Source of the DNA: CAJGBR01 sp045637425
Lineage (GTDB): Bacteria > Bacteroidota > Bacteroidia > Bacteroidales > Rikenellaceae
NCBI GenBank assembly: GCA_045637425.1
Contig: JAZTZL010000008.1
Span: forward strand, 1 to 17,228
Length of the DNA stretch: 17,228 nt
Direction: 5' to 3'
This document shows, in pieces, positions 1 to 6,286 of the stretch. The stretch's first letter is position 1. Every line of letters starts with the position of its first letter. The position numbers were made by a program, and so were the translations under genes. The notes beneath the pieces are model-generated. The model made no database searches, was not told the origin of the DNA, and saw nothing but the letters and a program-made list of their open reading frames with translations.

Positions 1-140
1 AGGAGGTGTTAATAATTGGACTATAACAAAAAATACAGTCTAATTATGATGTTATATATAAATTGATTACCTTTGCATTTATAATCAAGCGTTCTTTTCA
101 ACAATGCAGAATAAGACAGATATGGGAACTTCGCTCGTTT
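1..140. other. AT-rich window edge without a supported gene
   Basis: This stretch lies beyond the last readable codon of the integrase remnant. It contains a perfect Bacteroidota -7 motif, TACCTTTG, on the plus strand at 68-75, but no TTTG or TTG at the expected -33 distance. A 44-codon plus-strand frame opens 28 bp later (104-238), but its second half runs antisense to integrase sequence and it resembles nothing I know. The AGGAGG at 1-6 is not followed by a convincing reading frame. No tRNA cloverleaf was seen that could serve as an attachment site. Confidence 0.4.
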
Positions 141-1406
141 CTAAATCGTTACCTTTAGTAAATTCAAATTCTGTATATCGTTTGTTTTCAGCGAGAAAGA
201 GGAAATGCTATGACTCAAGCAGTGGAAAGATAAATTGAAATCTAATCCGATTCTGTTTCCTACGATGTGGAGAGATTGATTAACTTTTCTATCGCAAGAG
301 TTTCTTGAATAGTATAGCTTTTCTTCATCATCTATATTGAAACTATCTTCAACTAAATCAAAAACAAACTTCTCTCTACGAGAACGCTGTTTCCATTTGT
401 GTAGAATTTCAATGGCAGCATTGTTAAGGGGTATCGTATGTCTTGGATGTCTACCCGTAGCTGTCTTAATTTGAATCTTGCGTAATTACTTTTTCTCTAT
501 ATTGATATGACTCCACATCAAGGTCATAACATCAACCATACGCAAGCCTCCTGTGTGAAAGGCAAACAGGAACATTTCAATATACTCTTTACGTCTTGGC
601 TCTGTGTCTTGATTATAGAACTCTATCAACTTATTTAGTTGCTCTTTTGTTAGGAATGATTTGCCATCAAACTGCTCGTTATCCAAGCTTGGTTGTACAA
701 CTACTCGGCAGTCTTTAATGTCAGCATAAATGCGAGCTGAAATTAAACCTTCGTCTTTTGCTCGTTCGCAAGCGTATATGATTGGGGCAAGTGCGTGGTT
801 TATAGTCTCATCTTTATTCCTCTTCACTTCACGCCTAAATGTGATATAATCTTCAATTAAGGAGACATTAACTTCACCTAAATAAATTGCATCAGGTTTA
901 TACGTTCCCTTGTTTTGTGATACAAGAAATTCACGAAATCCATTCATACAGCTAATTCCGTTCTCATATCTACTCTTGCTTATTTTATTTTTAACTTTTT
1001 TAGAGAGTAAGCAACTAAGCACATATTCCACAAAATCCTTACCTTCATCTTGGCGAGTGAGTGGGGCATCGTACAGAATGGAATGTATAATCTCCTTACA
1101 CATTCTATGAGGATGTTTCTGTGCGTACTCCAATAATGTTGCATCATACTGAAGCAACCTATCATTGAGCATTGAGTTGATACGCTTGTAATCGCTACCG
1201 AATGATGCACGAAGTTCTCCTTTTCCCCTATTGCCATCCTTATTCCAATCATCAATGCGGGCTTTAACTTGAATACTCTTTTGGATAGTATCTTTAAGCC
1301 AAGTGTACTCATAGTAGATAGTATAAAGTTTATGCTTATCAGGATTAGATTTAGGATATAGTAATCTTAGTTTACCTGATGGTGCTTCTCTCCTATGTCT
1401 GCCCAT
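141..1406 (-). pseudogene. Degraded tyrosine recombinase / integrase of Bacteroides mobile-element type
   Basis: The first 306 codons (486-1406) hold the arm-type and SAM-like core-binding regions and the start of the catalytic domain, with the first catalytic arginine at R289 in HTGGLRMVDVMTLMW. A TAA at 486-488 interrupts the gene. The same frame continues as 114 sense codons to a TAG at 141-143. It begins LRKIQIKT and carries HTIPL and KFVFDL, all expected of this family just after the stop. The stop is therefore a single-base nonsense change in a once longer protein of about 400 residues. The HxxR motif survives only as FHCLSH, with serine in place of the second arginine. The following GH box and the tyrosine nucleophile cannot be read in any frame. 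The promoter and N-terminus look intact, so a truncated DNA-binding protein could still be made, but it could not catalyse recombination. It is probably a relic of an integrated element; no other element genes are visible. Confidence 0.85.
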
Positions 1407-1442
1407 AAAATGCGTGTTGTTTTAATATTACAGAGGATGATG

Positions 1443-1474
1443 CAAAGATACGGAAAATACACAAGAAAATCAAT
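1443..1474 (-). promoter_or_regulatory. Predicted promoter of the integrase remnant
   Basis: On the minus strand the -7 box TATCTTTG (1443-1450) matches the Bacteroidota consensus TAnnTTTG. An ATTG at the -33 position (1471-1474) lies exactly 20 bp upstream. Transcription would start near 1436, leaving a leader of about 30 nt before the ATG at 1406. The spacer between the two boxes is almost entirely filled by the first copy of a 21-bp direct repeat, which suggests that a bound repressor or integrase could block this promoter. Confidence 0.55.
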
Positions 1475-1509
1475 ATTACCCCTACGAGGATACGGAAAAT
1501 ACACAAGAA
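1447..1509. repeat. Two identical 21-bp direct repeats, 42 bp apart
   Basis: The copies occupy 1447-1467 and 1489-1509 and share the core TACGGAAAATACACAAGAA with no mismatch. The start-to-start distance of 42 bp is about four helical turns, so proteins bound at both would lie on the same DNA face. Copy 1 sits between the -33 and -7 boxes of the predicted integrase promoter and copy 2 just upstream of the -33 box. This layout fits an operator pair or recombinase arm-type sites. Only copy 1 is followed by a good -7 motif. Confidence 0.75.
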
Positions 1510-1529
1510 TATATGATATTTTTTTAAAT

Positions 1530-1568
1530 AAAAAAAGGAGGCACAAGAAAATAATTCTCATTCCTCCT
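1530..1568 (-). terminator. Intrinsic terminator of the DUF2795 gene
   Basis: Read on the minus strand, AGGAGG (1563-1568) pairs with CCTCCT (1536-1541). A short inner AGAA/TTCT stem can form inside the loop. The outer stem is followed directly by a T-run (1530-1536) that continues as a T-rich tract. It lies 35 bp past the stop of the small gene at 1603 and ends that transcript before the integrase promoter. Confidence 0.6.
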
Positions 1569-1602
1569 GTTGATAATCAGCGCTTTACGCTTATAACCTT
1601 GT

Positions 1603-1824
1603 CTAATACTCATCCTCGTTAAAGAAGAAGTCATCTTTACTTGGGTAGTCAGGCCAGATGTCTTCGATACTTTCATACACATCGCCTTCGTCTTCGATTT
1701 CCTGAAGATTTTCAATTACTTCAAGCGGCGCTCCAGAACGATAAGCATAGTCAATCAACTCATCTTTGGTCGCAGGCCACGGAGCATCTTCCAATTTAGA
1801 AGCTAATTCAAGTGTCCAATACAT
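1603..1824 (-). CDS. Small acidic DUF2795-family protein
   Basis: The gene encodes 73 residues, beginning MYWTLELASKLEDAPWPATK. The first half fits the short DUF2795 domain, whose core reads as a hydrophobic stretch, then WPATKDELIDYAYRSGAP and a VIENL helix (about residues 16-40). The C-terminal third is very acidic and ends DDFFFNEDEY. There is no signal peptide or membrane segment, so it is probably cytosolic. DUF2795 proteins are widespread and of unknown function; the Bacteroidota forms are short single-domain proteins like this one. It stands alone, with its own predicted promoter (1882-1914) and terminator (1530-1568), between the integrase remnant and a long intergenic stretch. The family call is fairly sure, but nothing in the sequence shows a role. 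Confidence 0.8.
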   Translation of the reverse strand: MYWTLELASKLEDAPWPATKDELIDYAYRSGAPLEVIENLQEIEDEGDVYESIEDIWPDYPSKDDFFFNEDEY

Positions 1825-2079
1825 AGTTTATCTATTTTTTATTTATTCTTTTTTACAATACTATTATCCCTAAACGAGTTGCGAATATAGTAATTTTTTT
1901 TTAACATATCACAACTATAACAAAAAACTTTTATTATATTTAACTAAGTCCGATTTAATTATTGCTATAAATTTGATATATCAATCTGCATTTCACGTGA
2001 TTATCCGGACTATTTTATCATAAAATTCATTCTGAATCAAAGGAGTACATTTAATTGCTATGGTTATTTCAAGATACAA
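1825..2079. other. Intergenic AT-rich region with candidate promoters in both directions
   Basis: No protein gene is supported here. It contains a minus-strand promoter candidate for the DUF2795 gene (1882-1914) and, on the plus strand, the -7 motif TAAATTTG at 1968-1975 with no clear -33 box. Together with the plus-oriented hairpin and T-tract at 2080-2130, the latter could define a small RNA. A 26-codon plus-strand frame (2060-2140) preceded by AAAGGAG runs through the hairpin and is probably not translated. Confidence 0.45.
1882..1914 (-). promoter_or_regulatory. Candidate promoter of the DUF2795 gene
   Basis: On the minus strand, TATATTCG at 1882-1889 matches seven of eight positions of the TAnnTTTG -7 consensus. 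A TTG at 1912-1914 lies 22 bp upstream, slightly longer than the usual spacing. The predicted leader is about 50 nt. The match is imperfect and the call tentative. Confidence 0.35.
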
Positions 2080-2126
2080 CACACCCCAACTGCGATATGT
2101 TTTGCAATTGGGGTGTGATTTTTTTA
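1982..2126 (+). ncRNA. Candidate plus-strand small RNA (about 145 nt)
   Basis: A plus-strand -7 box, TAAATTTG (1968-1975), predicts a start near 1982. About 100 nt later comes a very strong hairpin (2080-2117) followed by a T-tract on the plus strand. No annotated plus-strand gene lies upstream to need this terminator, so a short independent RNA is a reasonable reading. Against it, no -33 box is visible, and the hairpin may simply be a two-way terminator for the minus-strand secreted-protein unit. The RNA's 3' end would overlap the stop codon of the convergent gene at 2124. No known RNA family was recognised. Confidence 0.25.
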
Positions 2127-2130
2127 TTTT
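2080..2130 (+). terminator. Strong hairpin terminator, T-tract on the plus strand
   Basis: The arms 2080-2093 (CACACCCCAACTGC) and 2104-2117 (GCAATTGGGGTGTG) form a 14-bp stem with one mismatch and a 10-base loop. On the plus strand the stem is followed by A and then a T-run interrupted once (2119-2130). On the minus strand, where the gene ending at 2124 would need it, the stem is followed only by TTGTATCTTG, a poor U-tract. It may work in both directions but better in the plus direction. Confidence 0.75.
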
Positions 2131-2675
2131 GCTTTCTTAGAACCGCTATCAACAATCCTAACTTTGCTTCCTGGAGCTCTATACTCATAAGTCGTAAGTT
2201 GAAATGGACTTACAAAACTTGCCTTTAATTTTTCTTCCAGCATCTTTTTCTCTTCGGCAGTCTTGGCCACATACACTATTCGTCCTGAATAGTTTGTAGC
2301 TCCGTCCCATTCTTTCCATTTAAACTCATAGGTAGTTGTTTGTTTGGGTTTCAATTTAATGCTATATTTGTTGTCAAATACACCTTTTTTATAATCGAAT
2401 TTCTTTTTATAATCAGACTTCTTTGCTTTACCATAACCAATAATCTCAAAATCCTTGTTTTCCTCTTCACTTAAATATCCACCAACCTCAATCTCTTCGC
2501 CACGCATAATCACAGTGTCCCGTCTTGGCAACAATGGATCCCAATCTTGAAAATTTCGAGGTGTAAATTTCTGCACCGTACGTTGGTAGGACTTTCCTTC
2601 CCTAACTTGTTGTCCGTAAACCGCTGAGGACAATCCTACTGCCAACAAAAGAAATAGAATAAAGTACTTTTTCAT
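2124..2675 (-). CDS. Secreted protein of unknown function
   Basis: The gene encodes 183 residues that I do not assign to a family. Residues 1-21 form a clear Sec signal peptide (MKKYF, hydrophobic core, cleavage near VYG/QQ). No lipobox cysteine is present, so the mature protein should be periplasmic or surface-released. The mature part is rich in lysine, tyrosine and charged residues. It alternates short strand-like segments (RDTVIMRGEEIEVGGYL, then YSIKLKPKQTTTYEFKW, then YSGRIVYVAKT), which suggests a beta-sandwich, and ends in a basic tail. A lysine/glutamate helix lies near residues 139-149. The start lies 11 bp after the stop of another signal-peptide protein (2687-3073) and the two share one predicted promoter, so they are probably co-expressed. 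The genes are AT-rich and resemble accessory DNA more than the core operons to their right. Confidence 0.7.
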   Translation of the reverse strand: MKKYFILFLLLAVGLSSAVYGQQVREGKSYQRTVQKFTPRNFQDWDPLLPRRDTVIMRGEEIEVGGYLSEEENKDFEIIGYGKAKKSDYKKKFDYKKGVFDNKYSIKLKPKQTTTYEFKWKEWDGATNYSGRIVYVAKTAEEKKMLEEKLKASFVSPFQLTTYEYRAPGSKVRIVDSGSKKAK

Positions 2676-2686
2676 AATTGTTTAAT

Positions 2687-3073
2687 TTAAGGTTGCACTT
2701 CCGAATCTGTTGTGAAATTTATCTCCGCAAAATCTCTATTAGCTTGCCCATTCTCATCTGGTAATCCTACTGCGATTATTTTAATTTTATACGCCGTATT
2801 TGGAATAAGATCGTTTATATCTTTCACGTAATCATATATTTCTCTAGGATCTGTAACTCCTGGATACAGAGTATATCTTGTTATGCGATGATCATCAGGA
2901 GTGCAGACATCGATTATTAAAGTTGCTACGCCTTCAGTTTCTACGACAAGATGTGCCGACCTAGATGTAATATCTGTCAGAGTCCACCACATAATTCTAA
3001 CTTGAGGTATAATAGCATATGCCGCTAAAGATATACCACAAAGCAATACGGACATCAAAGTCCATTTTTTCAT
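2687..3073 (-). CDS. Small secreted protein, possible fibronectin type III-like fold
   Basis: The gene encodes 128 residues. Residues 1-20 are a Sec signal peptide (MKKWTLMSVLL, cleavage near AYA/II). The mature protein, about 108 residues, is the size of one Ig or fibronectin type III domain. It starts with a tryptophan-containing strand (RIMWWTLTD), has a central strand SAHLVVETEG, and ends with LIPNTAYKIKIIAVG followed by FAEINFTTD. The last two segments recall the 'L.P.T.Y...V.A' and final FTT strands of fibronectin type III domains. That likeness comes from pattern reading alone and is tentative. This is the first gene of a two-gene unit behind an excellent promoter (3130-3161), followed 11 bp later by the second secreted protein. 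A binding or surface role would be guesswork. Confidence 0.65.
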   Translation of the reverse strand: MKKWTLMSVLLCGISLAAYAIIPQVRIMWWTLTDITSRSAHLVVETEGVATLIIDVCTPDDHRITRYTLYPGVTDPREIYDYVKDINDLIPNTAYKIKIIAVGLPDENGQANRDFAEINFTTDSEVQP

Positions 3074-3129
3074 TTGTCTGAAACTTTTCGTAAGTATTAA
3101 GTTTTAAATTAGAAAAAAAGTTATCACTG

Positions 3130-3161
3130 CAAATATATGAAACATTTTTCTATATTTCAAA
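3130..3161 (-). promoter_or_regulatory. Consensus Bacteroidota promoter of the secreted-protein unit
   Basis: On the minus strand, TTTG (3158-3161), a 20-bp spacer and TATATTTG (3130-3137) match the TTTG-N20-TAnnTTTG consensus perfectly. Transcription would start near 3123, about 50 nt before the ATG at 3073. The -33 box overlaps an AT-only hairpin (3159-3178) lying between this unit and the thioredoxin gene. Confidence 0.75.
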
Positions 3162-3188
3162 TATTTATCAAAATATTTTATACATCAA

Positions 3189-4337
3189 TTATTTAACGAC
3201 TCTATCCAATTCGGCATAAAACTCCGCAGTTTCGCCATCAAATATTTTATGAATCCGCCCTTCGGGTGTAATGATAATCTTAGTTGGATAACCCATAACG
3301 GCATACTTCACACTCACGCTATTCAACGGCGAACTATCTTTGGGATTATAAAGATGCACCCAGGGCATCTGATACTTTTCCAACCCCTTGAGCCACGACT
3401 CACGACTCTCATTGCAATCTATACTCACAAACTCACATCTGTTTTTATGTTTATTGTATGCACGTTTCATATCCGAAATACCTTTCAGACACCAACCACA
3501 CCAGGTTCCCCAAAAGTCAAGCACTACCCATTTACCGCGCAATGAGGCGAGCGAAACAGAATTACCATAATTATCATTCAGTGTGAATTGCGGAGCCTCT
3601 GCTCCCTCTCGAACATTCTTTTCTGCCTGAACCGTAGCAACATAAATCTCTGCTCTCGTTTTTTCACGCTCGACCAATGGTCTCAATTCCGATTTCTCAA
3701 TCATCGGAAAGAGTTTGTCATAATAGACAAGCAACGTATCTGGCTCTACTTCAAATGCCATAACGTACATTGCAGCAGGACTATCCTGATTCTCACGCAA
3801 CCATTCTGCAGCCTTTTCGCGCCGTTTGTCATAGAGTTGATTTATTATCTCATAATTCTTTGCCTCTCCACGATTATAACGGTCAATTTCAAACGATATC
3901 GGTCTAACGTATTTGGCATAATCGGCCAAACCCTCATTTAAAGCACTTCCTCGAACTGTGTATTCAAATTGCTCTTTACCTCGCGTCACTTTGCACCTCA
4001 GGCATTCTTCTGATTGTGCAAAAAGGATGATATGTCTGCGAGAATAATTTATGTTACCATCATCTGTTTCACAAAATCTGATCTGATAATTCATCACCCC
4101 ATCCTTAATAGTAACAGGGATATTCAAACGGTTGTTTTTGATAAGCAGTGTATCTATATTAACAACTGAATCATTAGTTGCATTTATAATATCATCTAAC
4201 AGCACGCTGTACATAATCACCGTATCATTCGAAAATCCTTCGAACGACATTTTGATTTTCGGCTCGACACACGACAACGTTACACTCGAAATACACAAGC
4301 ATAACAACACACGAAAATAGACTCTCATTTCTTTCAT
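3189..4337 (-). CDS. Thioredoxin-fold lipoprotein (TlpA/ResA type) with N-terminal beta domain
   Basis: The chosen product has 382 residues. It starts with a short lipoprotein signal ending at a probable lipid-modified Cys23 (SSVTLSC), so it should be anchored in a membrane facing the periplasm. Residues 28-125 look like the DUF4369-type beta domain often found before thioredoxin domains in Bacteroidota. A helical middle follows (about 135-240). The C-terminal thioredoxin domain (245-382) has the redox motif WCGWC with Cys280 and Cys283, and the cis-proline in GYPT at Pro351. Such proteins reduce or exchange disulfides of exported proteins; the exact substrate is unknown. An upstream ATG at 4361 would overlap the preceding gene by 13 bp and place eight charged residues before the signal. 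ATG 4337 or 4328 fits a lipoprotein better. It is the last gene of the eight-gene minus-strand run, and no convincing terminator follows. Confidence 0.85.
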   Translation of the reverse strand: MKEMRVYFRVLLCLCISSVTLSCVEPKIKMSFEGFSNDTVIMYSVLLDDIINATNDSVVNIDTLLIKNNRLNIPVTIKDGVMNYQIRFCETDDGNINYSRRHIILFAQSEECLRCKVTRGKEQFEYTVRGSALNEGLADYAKYVRPISFEIDRYNRGEAKNYEIINQLYDKRREKAAEWLRENQDSPAAMYVMAFEVEPDTLLVYYDKLFPMIEKSELRPLVEREKTRAEIYVATVQAEKNVREGAEAPQFTLNDNYGNSVSLASLRGKWVVLDFWGTWCGWCLKGISDMKRAYNKHKNRCEFVSIDCNESRESWLKGLEKYQMPWVHLYNPKDSSPLNSVSVKYAVMGYPTKIIITPEGRIHKIFDGETAEFYAELDRVVK

Positions 4338-4348
4338 TTCTTTCACAT

Positions 4349-4900
4349 TTACGGTATCCACAATATCTCTTCAGCGCCTATCTCCATTGCGATTCTGCGA
4401 CCGAGTACATAGAGGTAATCCGACAATCTGTTGAGCAACAATAATACTTCAGGGAACAACTCGACCGAACCTTCAACTGCCACGACTCTGCGCTCGGCAC
4501 GACGCACAACGGTACGCGCCACGTGCGACTGCGAAACAAGCGGACTTCCGCCCGGCAACGTAAACTTATCAATCTTCGGCAGCACGGCCTCTATCGAGTC
4601 TATCTCACTTTCGAGCAACGCTACATCTTCAGCCGTTATCTGCGGAAGAACCTTTTTTACATCAGGTTCAGCAGCGACTATTGCCGAAGCCTTCATCATT
4701 GCGCCCAATACTCCGAGCAACACCTGCTGTTGTTCTACGAGCACGCCCTTCTCCACGAGCCAATCTCTCAGCAACGCTACATTAGCCTGCGCCTCATCAA
4801 TAGTGCCGTAGGCCTCAAGACGCGCATCACACTTTGACACTCGGGTACCGCCAACCAATGACGTAGTACCCTTGTCACCTGTTTTAGTATAAACACCCAT
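4349..4900 (-). CDS. PduO-type cob(I)alamin adenosyltransferase
   Basis: The enzyme transfers the adenosyl group of ATP to cob(I)alamin to make coenzyme B12. The 183-residue protein is of normal length for the PduO family. Its N-terminal ATP-binding signature is TKTGDKGTTSL (5-15), followed by EAYGTIDEAQAN (29-40). The C-terminal helical part holds ARTVVRRAERRV (128-139) and NRLSDYLYVLGRR (157-169), both family hallmarks. It is a cytosolic trimer in known members. The start is 6 bp after pyrI, and its stop is next to or slightly overlapped by the thioredoxin lipoprotein start, so it belongs to the same transcript. No B12-dependent enzyme is visible nearby, and its position behind pyrimidine genes has no obvious pathway logic. 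Confidence 0.93.
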   Translation of the reverse strand: MGVYTKTGDKGTTSLVGGTRVSKCDARLEAYGTIDEAQANVALLRDWLVEKGVLVEQQQVLLGVLGAMMKASAIVAAEPDVKKVLPQITAEDVALLESEIDSIEAVLPKIDKFTLPGGSPLVSQSHVARTVVRRAERRVVAVEGSVELFPEVLLLLNRLSDYLYVLGRRIAMEIGAEEILWIP

Positions 4901-4906
4901 CAGTTG

Positions 4907-5371
4907 TTAGTATTTGAATTGAGCCTCATCTCTGCGAGTCACCTTTTCACAATAGCGACACTCAAAAGTAACCTGTCCCCCAGCATCACAGCCCACCTTA
5001 AAGTGAGTCTCGATTGCTTCTGCATTTGTGATACATTTCGGATTGCCACAACGGATAAATCCGTCAATCTGTTCGGGCAGCTTCACAAGGCGTTTTTCCA
5101 CCACTTTAAAGTCGCGAATCGTATTAACACACGCGTTAGGAGCCACAACTGCAATGCGGTTTATTTCGTGGTCTTCGCAATATCTGTCTGATATTTTGAT
5201 GATAGCTTTTCTGCCCATACTTTTGCTCGAAAAATTCATTCCGAATGTCATCATCAGGTCTGACTGGTTTTCGAGTCCGAGAATATTTATGATTTTGAAC
5301 AGTGCATCTGCGGGGATATGGTCAATCACCGTTCCGTTTTCGATTGCACTTACTTCGAGTTTTCTTTCCAT
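4907..5371 (-). CDS. pyrI: Aspartate carbamoyltransferase regulatory chain
   Basis: This regulatory subunit binds nucleotide effectors (CTP, ATP) and joins catalytic trimers into the allosteric holoenzyme of pyrimidine synthesis. The 154 residues match the usual length of about 153. The N-terminal allosteric domain contains the nucleotide-site segment NGTVIDHIPADALFKI (12-27). The C-terminal domain binds zinc through four cysteines, all present: Cys108, Cys113, Cys138 and Cys141 (CGNPKC and CRYC). The gene follows pyrB after 9 bp, as in other class B aspartate carbamoyltransferases. The presence of pyrI shows the enzyme here is of the allosterically regulated type. Confidence 0.95.
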   Translation of the reverse strand: MERKLEVSAIENGTVIDHIPADALFKIINILGLENQSDLMMTFGMNFSSKSMGRKAIIKISDRYCEDHEINRIAVVAPNACVNTIRDFKVVEKRLVKLPEQIDGFIRCGNPKCITNAEAIETHFKVGCDAGGQVTFECRYCEKVTRRDEAQFKY

Positions 5372-5380
5372 AACAAATTC

Positions 5381-6286
5381 TTATTTAGCACCCAGCAAGT
5401 AGGTTATGATAGCCATACGCGTATATACACCGTTTTCGGTCTGCTGGAAGTAGTAGGCCTTTGGATTGGCATCAACGTCCGTAGCAATCTCGTTCACTCT
5501 TGGCAGTGGGTGCAGAATGCGCATATTCTCCTTCGTATTATCCAGCATCGAGTTTCTCAGGATATAGGCATTTTTTACGCGTTCATACTCCATCAAGTCA
5601 GAGAATCTCTCTCTCTGAACGCGAGTCATATAGATGATATCCACTTCATTAATATACTTGTTGAAATCCTGAGTTTCAACAAACTCCAGTCCTTTTTCGT
5701 TTAGATAATCCTTATACTCCTGCGGAAGTGCGAGTTCTACGGGAGAGACGAATGTAAATTTTGCTCCGAAGTGCGACATCGCCTGCAATAACGAATGTAC
5801 AGTTCTGCCATACTTCAAGTCGCCCACCATCATAATGTGCAGTCCATCGAGCGTACCCTGAGTCTTCATAATCGAATAGAGGTCGAGCAGCGTCTGGCTT
5901 GGGTGTTGATTTGCTCCGTCGCCTGCATTGACTACAGGCACCTTTGCCACCTCGCTAGCATAGCGTGCTGCCCCCTCAAGGTAGTGGCGCATAACAATCA
6001 TATCGCAATAGTTCGAGATGATTGATATTGTATCGTGGAACGATTCGCCCTTAGATATACTGGTATTCGAAGCCTCCGAGAATCCGATAACACGGCCACC
6101 GAGACGGTTGATTGCACTTTCGAAACTCAATCTGGTTCTGGTCGAGGGCTCAAAGAAGAGCGATGCGATGACCTTACCCAAGAGTATCCGTTGATTTGGG
6201 TTAGCCTCAAAATCGGCAGCCAACTCCATAATTTTCAGGATTTCCTCTTTCGAGAAATCTCCGATAGAAACAAGACTCTTTTTCAT
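5381..6286 (-). CDS. pyrB: Aspartate carbamoyltransferase catalytic chain
   Basis: This enzyme condenses carbamoyl phosphate with aspartate to N-carbamoylaspartate, the first committed step of de novo pyrimidine synthesis. The 301 residues are near the usual 305-310. The carbamoyl-phosphate loop FFEPSTRTRLSF (44-55) is intact. So are the lysine of SKGES (78-82), which reaches the neighbouring active site, HPSQTLLDLY (128-137), TRVQRERF (221-228) in the aspartate-binding loop, and HPLPR (259-263). Its ATG overlaps the stop of the upstream IMPACT-family gene by 4 bp, so translation is probably coupled, and pyrI follows directly. No attenuator or PyrR-type leader is seen before pyrB, so regulation is more likely allosteric or at the operon's first promoter. 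Confidence 0.96.
   Translation of the reverse strand: MKKSLVSIGDFSKEEILKIMELAADFEANPNQRILLGKVIASLFFEPSTRTRLSFESAINRLGGRVIGFSEASNTSISKGESFHDTISIISNYCDMIVMRHYLEGAARYASEVAKVPVVNAGDGANQHPSQTLLDLYSIMKTQGTLDGLHIMMVGDLKYGRTVHSLLQAMSHFGAKFTFVSPVELALPQEYKDYLNEKGLEFVETQDFNKYINEVDIIYMTRVQRERFSDLMEYERVKNAYILRNSMLDNTKENMRILHPLPRVNEIATDVDANPKAYYFQQTENGVYTRMAIITYLLGAK

Noticed and set aside
980..1312. 110-codon minus-strand frame inside the integrase
   Set aside because: It is an alternate frame of the integrase coding sequence, which itself matches the family over the same stretch.
1447..1509. Reading the 21-bp repeats as a CRISPR array
   Set aside because: There are only two copies, with a 21-bp interval and no cas genes; placement on the integrase promoter explains them better.
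20..1927. 14-bp direct repeat ACTATAACAAAAAA at 20-33 and 1914-1927 as attachment sites flanking the integrase
   Set aside because: It is short and AT-only apart from two cytosines, not next to a tRNA, and encloses the unrelated DUF2795 gene; chance is a fair explanation at this composition.
2060..2140. 26-codon plus-strand frame preceded by AAAGGAG
   Set aside because: It runs through the strong hairpin and into the convergent gene, and its composition is that of the hairpin itself; no protein signal seen.
3159..3178. AAATATTT-ATCA-AAATATTT hairpin as terminator of the thioredoxin operon
   Set aside because: The stem is entirely A/T, no T-tract follows on the minus strand, and it overlaps the -33 box of the next promoter.
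4431..4837. Long plus-strand frames opposite the adenosyltransferase gene
   Set aside because: They are antisense shadows of a gene with intact family motifs; they show no domain, promoter or start signal of their own.
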